From Symsagittifera roscoffensis (taxonomy: Eukaryota > Xenacoelomorpha > Acoela > Convolutidae), in the NCBI RefSeq assembly GCF_963678635.1, contig NC_087062.1, forward strand, positions 29,782,833 through 29,846,832: a stretch of DNA of 64,000 bases. The letters run 5' to 3'. Within the stretch, counting starts at the first letter, position 1; each line of letters opens with the position of its first letter. Shown in pieces: positions 1 to 8,000 of the stretch. Both the position numbers and the translations under genes were made by a program. A model generated the notes under the pieces. It saw nothing but the letters and a program-made list of their open reading frames with translations, was not told the origin of the DNA and made no database searches.

Positions 1-1
1 G

Positions 2-1534
2 AGGCAACGCAAGAAATATGACGAAAAGATACTAAGAGCAAAGCCATACGAAGTGGGCCAATACGTGTGGGTCTTCCAAAATGTCATACCGCCCAAGGGA
101 ACAAAGAAACTACTCAAGAAATGGAGAGGACCGTTCATGATTACGGAAGTACATCAACAAGGACGGTTCTATCGCTTGAGTACAGGGCGAGCAGCACATT
201 ACGAAAATCTGAAGCCTCATGTCCCGTCCCCGGAGGACTGGTGCCTACCAAGAGACATGGAAGGTCTTGAGTACCTGGTGGTGGAACCAGCGTGCGAAGT
301 GAATGAGAAAGGCACCAGAGAGAAAAATGATGGTAATGAGAACTTGAGTTTGGACGACAACGAAAAGATAGAAGTGGAGTCGGATGCAGGTTCATTTGTA
401 GAAGAAGACTGGAACGACCCAGAGCAAAACGAGGTACCGAAGTGGATGGAGCCGGATCGACCAACACCACCGGAAACCAGGACTGGCAATCGTAAACGCA
501 CAGGCATGAGGTACAATAGGTACGGGGATGACTTCTTGATCGATAAGATACAGCCAGACAAGTTGGGCGATGAACTACTAAGCGCAGGCGAACTGGAAGC
601 CGGAGAGGAATGGCAGGTCATTGACGATGGTGGACATTATCCGCAGGATGATTACTCGACGCCAGAATTGGAGACGGATCTCGAGCAGAGTGAAATAGAA
701 AGGAGGGAGAACACGAACTTGAGGATTCTAGAGTGGATGCGTGATATCAAGGACGAGAGCCACGAAGGACAAAGCATTCAGCAAGTCGATATATCCGCAG
801 CAAATTACATGAAGACAGAGGACCCTCTTTTCGGATGGACAGCAACAGACAGGCCACTGGACATCCCTAAGGACAATTCAGACCCGACTACATCGACGGG
901 GACGTCGATAAATATTTTTGTCCGGGGAGTGGGGGTAGGACTTACCCACACCGAAAATTTGATGATAAAGAAGCTCAAGGAAGTGAGGGAAACAAGCGGA
1001 TTGGAACTGGAGGAAGAAGAACCAGAGCCTACCATAGGAAGGAATTTCAAAACGAAATTCGAAATACCCAATGAATACTCAGAGAACATCATGATAACAG
1101 ATAGCGACTTCATCCTGTCAAACAGGACCAGCGCGATCTGCATCACGGCGGATATGAGTTTCAAATCAAGATTGGAGGCTGACTTCAAAAGAGAGTACCA
1201 GAACGTAGAGTTTCTGTTCAGACAGAGGCCAGGACTGGGAGGCATAGCAGCGCTTCCACCGTCAGTGGCACAAGTCCCGGGCAAATACCTCTGCTTCCTA
1301 GTAACGAGAGTCAACGACAGAAACACAATTGATCCCGAACACGTGATATTGGCACTGACAAGACTACGTGACTTCATGATTGAAAGAGGAATAGTGGAGG
1401 TCTCGATGCCGGTGTACGACCCAAATAGGGGCAAACTGAGCTCGAGGGAATTGTACGCTATCCTACATGTGGTCTTTGCAGAAACCGAGATAATGGTGCA
1501 TCTTCACAAGAAGTACTACTTGAGCATCGCCTGA
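2..1534 (+). CDS. Element A Pol, C-terminal part: integrase GPF module, acidic linker and macrodomain (5' end outside window)
   Basis: This is an open frame from the window edge to TGA at 1532-1534, so only the last 510 residues of a gag-pol polyprotein are visible. It begins in the integrase C-terminus: KKWRGPF followed by YRLSTGR and HYENLKPH (about 105-225) is the GPY/F module typical of Ty3/gypsy integrases. An acidic, hydrophilic linker follows (about 230-1,050). The last 155 or so residues (nt about 1,060-1,531) fit the TARG1/ALC1-like macrodomain pattern: a strand with DSDFILSN, a helix ADFKREY, a GLGGIAALP turn, a KYLCFLVTR strand, a helix ILALTRLRDFM, then VEVSMPVYDPNRGKL and a final helix plus strand. 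Macrodomains bind or hydrolyse ADP-ribose. The lysine and aspartate used by TARG1 do not appear to be kept, so binding is more likely than hydrolysis. The same domain ends Pol in B and C. The frame is intact, unlike B and C. The domain assignment is by motif pattern only. Confidence 0.8.
   Translation, partial: RQRKKYDEKILRAKPYEVGQYVWVFQNVIPPKGTKKLLKKWRGPFMITEVHQQGRFYRLSTGRAAHYENLKPHVPSPEDWCLPRDMEGLEYLVVEPACEVNEKGTREKNDGNENLSLDDNEKIEVESDAGSFVEEDWNDPEQNEVPKWMEPDRPTPPETRTGNRKRTGMRYNRYGDDFLIDKIQPDKLGDELLSAGELEAGEEWQVIDDGGHYPQDDYSTPELETDLEQSEIERRENTNLRILEWMRDIKDESHEGQSIQQVDISAANYMKTEDPLFGWTATDRPLDIPKDNSDPTTSTGTSINIFVRGVGVGLTHTENLMIKKLKEVRETSGLELEEEEPEPTIGRNFKTKFEIPNEYSENIMITDSDFILSNRTSAICITADMSFKSRLEADFKREYQNVEFLFRQRPGLGGIAALPPSVAQVPGKYLCFLVTRVNDRNTIDPEHVILALTRLRDFMIERGIVEVSMPVYDPNRGKLSSRELYAILHVVFAETEIMVHLHKKYYLSIA
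892..940 (+). promoter_or_regulatory. Hairpin plus central polypurine-tract-like element inside pol (A)
   Basis: A perfect 7-bp stem with a GNRA-type tetraloop, ATCGACG-GGGA-CGTCGAT (892-909), is followed 10 nt later by a G-rich tract at 920-940. That tract begins GTCCGGGGAGTG, matching 11 of 12 bases of the polypurine tract in front of the 3' LTR (11,340-11,351). Hairpin and tract recur at nucleotide level in C (45,863-45,911) and, slightly damaged, in B (24,586-24,633), although flanking codons differ widely. A central PPT, a splicing element or an RNA structure are the candidates. Confidence 0.6.
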
Positions 1535-2040
1535 GTCGGGTACATGGAGGTATCAGGTCGGGTGTGAGGGAGGAGTCTTGAGTCAGGTACTGGGGTGCGG
1601 CGCAGGTAAAGGGATCTTAAGATGTGATTGGCATGACAATTGAATTTTAAAAGAAAGAATTGATGGTGCTAAAACATAAAATGAATCTGCATGTTCTTAA
1701 GGGAGATCCAATCAAATTGTTTTAAGTGATATGTGAATGATAAGATTTTAATCATATGGGTAGAAGGGGGGTCTCTAGGATAGGAACGTGACATACTAAG
1801 TTTTAATGAGCTCTATGTTTTCAGATCAAGTTTGAAAACAAAGTTGAATATCCAACTACACTCAAACGAGAAACAGAAAAAGAGAATCTTGATTGAACAC
1901 GCGACAATCCGGATCTACAGCAAGTGCTTGCAAGAGAAGATTTCTAGAGATTTCTTGAGTTGGTAAGGTAATTCTTGAGTTGGTAAGGTAATTCTTGAGC
2001 TGGTTGACGTCTATCTACACACATCCCGAAGTTATAAAGA
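1535..2040 (+). other. Gap between pol and the large ORF of A, with a splice-acceptor-like site
   Basis: There is no ORF of note here. Just after the pol stop the sequence is G-rich with several cttgag words. A pyrimidine-rich acceptor-like site, TATGTTTTCAG/A, lies at about 1,816-1,827. C has TCTTTTCTAG/A at about 46,803-46,812 in the matching gap, and B has a mutated version. This suggests the downstream ORF is read from a cis- or trans-spliced RNA, as retroviral downstream genes are. No clear TATA box lies at a useful distance from the large-ORF start. Confidence 0.4.
1951..2003 (+). repeat. 20-bp tandem repeat, 2.6 units
   Basis: Units TTCTTGAGTTGGTAAGGTAA sit directly in front of the large ORF at 1951-1970, 1971-1990 and, partial and diverged, 1991-2003. 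Each full unit contains GGTAAGGT, which resembles a 5' splice site, and the TTGAG word enriched throughout A. B and C have no counterpart at this place. Confidence 0.85.
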
Positions 2041-5000
2041 ATGGCAGACCGATTCTGGAACTCTATGCCCACGGCTCTGCAGAGGCCCACTCTTGACGAG
2101 CTGTACAGACGCTTGAGGGACCTGGACCACACCCAGATCGACGAGAGAATGGCGGTGATGCTGAATGCGATTCTCCAGTTGGAGGATCAGGGCGAGTGCA
2201 GGGAGTCTGCGACGGAGGCTGTCTTGATAGTCGGCTACACCACTGAGGGCATATCAAATCGAGCACAGACCAGATGGTTGTCTTGGAATGCGGATGGAGG
2301 AGTAAGGGGCTTTGACTTGGCAAGAAATCCTGGCCTGAGTAACAACACCGAACACGGCGCAGGAGAGTTCCCGCTACCGACGAGGCCAACAGCGAGATCC
2401 ACGGGCCAGAGCTCGAGTAAGGTGCCGTCGATGTCGCGAGCGCAACAGACGACCGAGGCATATCCGGAGCTGGGAGTCCTAAGGAAAGATCTTGAGAAGG
2501 CGCTGAAGGAAAGGAATAAAGCGAACCTCGATCGGGATCAGGCGAAGTTGGATAGGGAGAGGCTTCAGCTGGAGAGAGACCAGGCAGTCGACGAGCGGGA
2601 TCAGACGTTGAAATTACTTGAGATGCTAAGGGCGGAACATCAGCAGGAGCTAAAGGTGCGGGAGAACGCCGCGAATCGCGATCAACTAAAGTCGGAGTTG
2701 GAAAGGATAGAACAACGACAACGCGAGCTGGACGCACAAAAGGGAGCCAGGTCAAACGAACGAGTGGTGACAAGCTCAAGGCCAGAGTCGCGCATGGAGG
2801 TGGATGAAGCTCCCAGGGCTAGAGGACGGTTCAACCTTGACCGCGAGGCCAGGGAACACATGAGTGAAGGGTTGGAGGTCTGGATACCGAATGACGCGAC
2901 GCCCTCCTTGCGCAATCTAGAGACCCAACCTGTACGTCCTCTGATGGATGTGGTGTTACCAGGATACACACCAACCTCGACCTCGAGCGGTAGTCAGGTG
3001 AGTGGCGCCTCATCGCGCCTGAAGGAGCTGGGCGAGAAATTGCAGCAGCAGAGTCGTGAAAGAGCGACAAGGCCAGAGCTTCCACCGACTTGGAGGGAAC
3101 AGCCGGTCAGAAACGTCGTGATTGCGAGCTACAAGAAGGACACAGAGGGGAACTACCACAAGCATAGTCGGCTGGACTGGAATGCGGAACAGCAAGCCAG
3201 GAGGGAATGCTTCCACGACGCAGCCTGGGTGCAGTATCTAGCGCCACCTCGGGTGCCAGAGGGTGCGGTTCACCTGATTATAGGGGACAGCCTGGTGCGG
3301 GTGTTGACCCAGATCCGGTCGCATTGGCAGACGGGGGTCTTGAGTTTCGCTGGAGCTGCTACGCCACAGATGTTGGCAACTCTGGACATGCTAGGAATGA
3401 CCAAAGTTTACACAGTCACCTTGATGGTTGGGACCAACGACGTGTCGAGAGGAGAAGCAAGGAAAGTGACGAGGCTAGGCGACAAGATAAATTGCCTTCT
3501 TGAGGAGCTGAGGATCCAAATGGATCCCATCCTGTTGACGATATGCACGGTCCCCTATAACATGATGTTTGATCAACACTCCCTAGAGATGAACCAGAGG
3601 GTGCGGAGCCTGAACAAGGCGATCAGAGAAATACACCGAAACAGTGTGCTTCCTCTCAGGCTGTTAGACGTTGCAGAACGCATGGAGAACAAGGGATTCC
3701 CTGAAGACACCTCGAAAGATGGAATCCATTTCGATAGGCCAAGGGGAGCTGAGTGGCTGAACGATGTCTTCCAGGTTCACATAAACACGCTAGAAGCGGA
3801 CCTGCTGGAGACAGCCCAATTCACTTTAGGGCCACCTCCCAACCCACCATTCCTTGCCTCGAGGGCCTTGGCTGGTCGATTGGGAGCGAGAGTTGATACT
3901 AGAGATAGCTCGAGGAGCAATCAGACCCGATTGCAGAGTGCCACACCAATGGAGTCGGAGGAGGTAGAGTCATCAACACCTCCGACCTCGGCGATGTCCT
4001 CCGTGGTGGTGGCAGATGGCAGGAGAGAAAAGAAGTCTAGGGAGACTACCCGCTTGAGATATCCTGAGAAGGTGAAGGAACTGGATCTAGAGACTTTGGA
4101 ATGCAGACGAGAGTTGGCGGAAACCCTGGGGATTGAACGAGTGTCGCATGAGGACTTGAATAGACATCATTGCGTAGACTGGTTGAAAGCACACGAGGCG
4201 CATTTCTCGAGAACGAAGTTAATGGAGACTACAGACCTGACTGGAATTCCCACAAAAACGATCATGGGACCCATTAACTACAGGCCTCTTAAGCAGCTAG
4301 GGAGTCCTGGACTTATAGCAGAACCTCCCAAGCACCGAACTGGCATCGCCAGGATCAAGTTGGCAACCCCGGCGCAATTGAAGGTAGTAGACAAGCTGCT
4401 CAACCCGGGGGGGATGGAGTTGCCTGACGCTGCTTACGAAGGTCCAAGGCTGGCAGAGGATCCCAGGTACGGGAAGCCCTGTGGTGGCACCCAATTGGCC
4501 AAGACTCTGGCAGTTTATGATAGAGCAGATCCAGCTGCTGCAAGAGTGATCATTGTGGCGGGATCAGACTTCGAAGGAACGTCTCCCAAGTTGTTCTGGC
4601 CGGAGACTCTGGTATACTCTTTGCCAGGAGCCGAATTGAACCAGATGTTGACCCTAGTGGTGGCAATAAAGTCGGAGATGCCCTGTGAACCTGAGCTGTT
4701 ATTGTTTGCAGGAATGAATGACCACCTGCACGCGATGGGACTTCTTGAGCAACTGAAGGGCAAAGAGGTTCCGACATCAAAGAAGATATGGGAGGCTATT
4801 CAGGCTTTATTTGCGGCGATGAATGAGGTACAAGAGAACGTAGCCTCGAGATTTGGGTCCAAGACAAAGGTGGTGTTTACCACATCCCCAGGATACGCCA
4901 GCATGCCACCCGCCCTACAATTCGTGTATGCGGTCTTAATCTTGATAGCGGAAGGGAGTGAATGGCGGATTCTGATGGCAGCCCCCAATCGAGAGCTGGA

Positions 5001-8000
5001 GCCAGTAAACTTGAGACTTTACAGATCAGAATTACCAGCGGCATGGGCTGACATATCTCATGCGCTGAGGGGCTTTTACGGACTAGCCGATGTCTTGATT
5101 GTATTGGATGAGGTACTCTTGCTAGAGATATCGAACTTTGCTAGACAACTCAAGTTCAGCCCAGTCATCGGGGACGATCACCCGGCGATAAACCAGTTGA
5201 CGGCCAGCCTGTGGTTCCGGAGTATGGATGTGAAAGTCGCAAATTCCACCAGCAGGACTAGAGGTCCCAGCAACGAGAGAAGAAATGTGGTCGAGACGGA
5301 GAAACAGTTAGAATCGATGAAATATCGCTTGACCCAAGAGAATGGCTGGTGGCCATTCCTGACACCAAGGCTGGAGAACGCCACGAATAAAACGAGGGAG
5401 GAAGCACCACTCCTCGTGAAACAGATCTGGAGTTTTCTAGAGAAGCAACTGGAGCTAGCTGAAAGGAGAGACATGACGGTGGTTAGATTTGTCTCGGCCG
5501 CCAATGAAGTGACGATTGGAGGATTTTGGAGAGAGCACGCCAACGGCGAATTGAAAACTAGGAGAGATTACGAGATTCTCAAGTTCTTGAGTCCTTGCTG
5601 GGAGAGAGAATTCTTGGCAGGAGTGTTCGGCACCACGGCGACTATCTTCGGAGCCTTCGTGCAGGAGATACTGGGCATGCCCATCAGCCTGCTCTTGGCC
5701 CTGTATTTGGTCTACCCCAGATACTTGTTCAATATGGGTCCAGCATATATGTTTAGTCGGGGAGTGGAGACACTTCGAGTTGATGGGTATCTGGCACTAG
5801 TGCTCTTGACCCATGGGGAATTGGTGTCGTTTCATCGGTTAATGGAATATGGAGAACCTCTGTCTATGGGGAAAGTCCACACGAGCATTGAAACCAGCTC
5901 CTACAAGTGCGCCGCAGGGTTGAAGACACTGCTGGTGCAATACCTCATGATGCAGAATCGATACATGACGGGTGAAGATGAAAACCCAACCTCGAGAGAA
6001 GAATGGGAGAAGGCGAACAGAGGGATGCCTCTGTTGACGGATCTGTGTCTGGCAATGAGGTCGGACCCAATGGGGATAATCCGAGGTCTGGAGGAGGTGG
6101 TGACCTGCATCTATGGTCCAGCAGTAACGTACGCGTTTCCAGATCCCCTGGTGATAACGTATCGTCACTCGGTGACGCACTTGAGTCTCATCAGCGTACT
6201 GGATGGTGCAGCACTGAATTGGTGTCAGCAGGAAGTGCTCAGGGCGCGTATGAGCAACACGGTACTCTTCGGAAAAGTGAAAGATGCTGAGATGATGGTG
6301 TGCAATTTCAGGGGACAAATGCAATGCAGAATGGGAGGCAAGCGAGAGGGCCCTATTGAAATGTATCCCAAATTCTGGAACTTGAACCCATTGACGGCGG
6401 ACGGACGAGAAATCTTGAGAATTCCTGCCTGGAAGGAGTGCTTCGCACTGGTGAAGAGGGAGCTAGAGACCATAATGGAGAAAGAAATCCTCCCGGCAAC
6501 CATGCCTGAGTTCCCAATAGTCAGGAGGATGACCTTAGGTATGAATAGTCCCTTGGTAGTTCCCTCCATAATGGCGAGGATGAGGGCGGAGGAAATGCAG
6601 AAGGATTTCACTGATGGCTGGGACCCCCTGTTCATTGGCTACACGGCGGCGGTCTATTTCCATACCAGCGAGATGAAGGTAAATTCGTGGACGACGCAAG
6701 CGAAAAAGAGTAGAGGTTCGCAGCCCCCAGGGTATGAGGTGAGGAAAGTCTTGAGAACTCTTGAGAAGGAGGGACTTGATAACATGTTGCCCATATGGGA
6801 TGATGGCAGGATGATCGTGATGGAGGGGCACGTCGCACTGGTGGACGACATGAAATTTGCCACGAGAAAATGTAAAGCGCCCTATGGCTTGGAACAGGTG
6901 GAAATAAGACAGGAAGGAACAGAGCTAGATGCAGCAGGTCAACTGCACGTAGCACTGACGGAATACAAGAAGCTGGATCCTGCGACACCATCACCACTAT
7001 CCGTGGACACGCCTGGAGACAAGAGGAGCGGACCCGCTGAGGATCGATTCAAAAGAATTCTTGAGAGAAGAAGAAATGAATCGGAGGAAGAAAGTATGGA
7101 TGAAACTCTCAGTGAAGCTGGAGAGGACATGGAGGTGGGGAATACACCTGAACCAGGGCCATCAGGGGAGGAACTCACCACTCAAGAGCTGTTGAAAGAC
7201 TTGAGCGAAGAGAATTGGGCAGATACTGCCACACCACCTCTGAACCCGTCCCCGCGGAAGAACCTAGAATTGCCATTGGCAGGTGAGACCTTCAATATGG
7301 GGATGTTACTCTTGAGCTCGGAGGAAAGGGGGAAGAACACGTTCGAAGGGAACAGGGACATATTCTTGGGATCTCTCGAGGATGACGCTTGGCAGGAGTT
7401 CCTGGAGGAATTCAATCGAGAAGTGGGCAGCGAGACGACGCTAGACAAGTTCAAGAAGGAACTGTGGGACGCAGTAGTAAGATTCGGGGAACCGCTCCTG
7501 ATAGGAACGGGCCTGGATGAGAAAGCAAGAAAAGAGCTGCTGAACAAGCTAGTGGAGCTGAGGAACGCACGATCGAAGACTAGAAAAGAGAAATGTGAGG
7601 ACAGCTCTACTCTGAAACGAAAAACTGTGGATAAAATGGTTGATGATATAAAAAGGGATAAGGTTGGGACTAGTAATATGATTAAAAGTACTAATATCCT
7701 TAAGGCTCGAGCAGGGGGGAGGCAAGAGTTGGAAGGAGTGGATGGAGAGGTAGAATCAATGATGATAGCCACCACACCCTCGAGCAGAGACGTGAAGACT
7801 CGCAAGAGGAAGAGAGAAGTGGAAGGATGGGGTAGTCCTTCAGTGGATGCTGTTTCGGAGGGAAACTTGAGGGAGACGGCGCCCATCGTTTTGGCCCGAT
7901 GCAAGACGGCGGCATACAAGAACAGCTCGGAACTCAGGAAACCACTTGAAGTAGAAAAGGAAATAGAGGTTTCCACCAGTTCTACGTCAGAAGAAGACTT

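Noticed and set aside
5600-5770. Hydrophobic stretch in the giant protein as a transmembrane or envelope segment
   Set aside because: The corresponding segment in C (near 50,440-50,650) is amphipathic with many charges, there is no signal peptide, and no fusion-protein pattern is seen.
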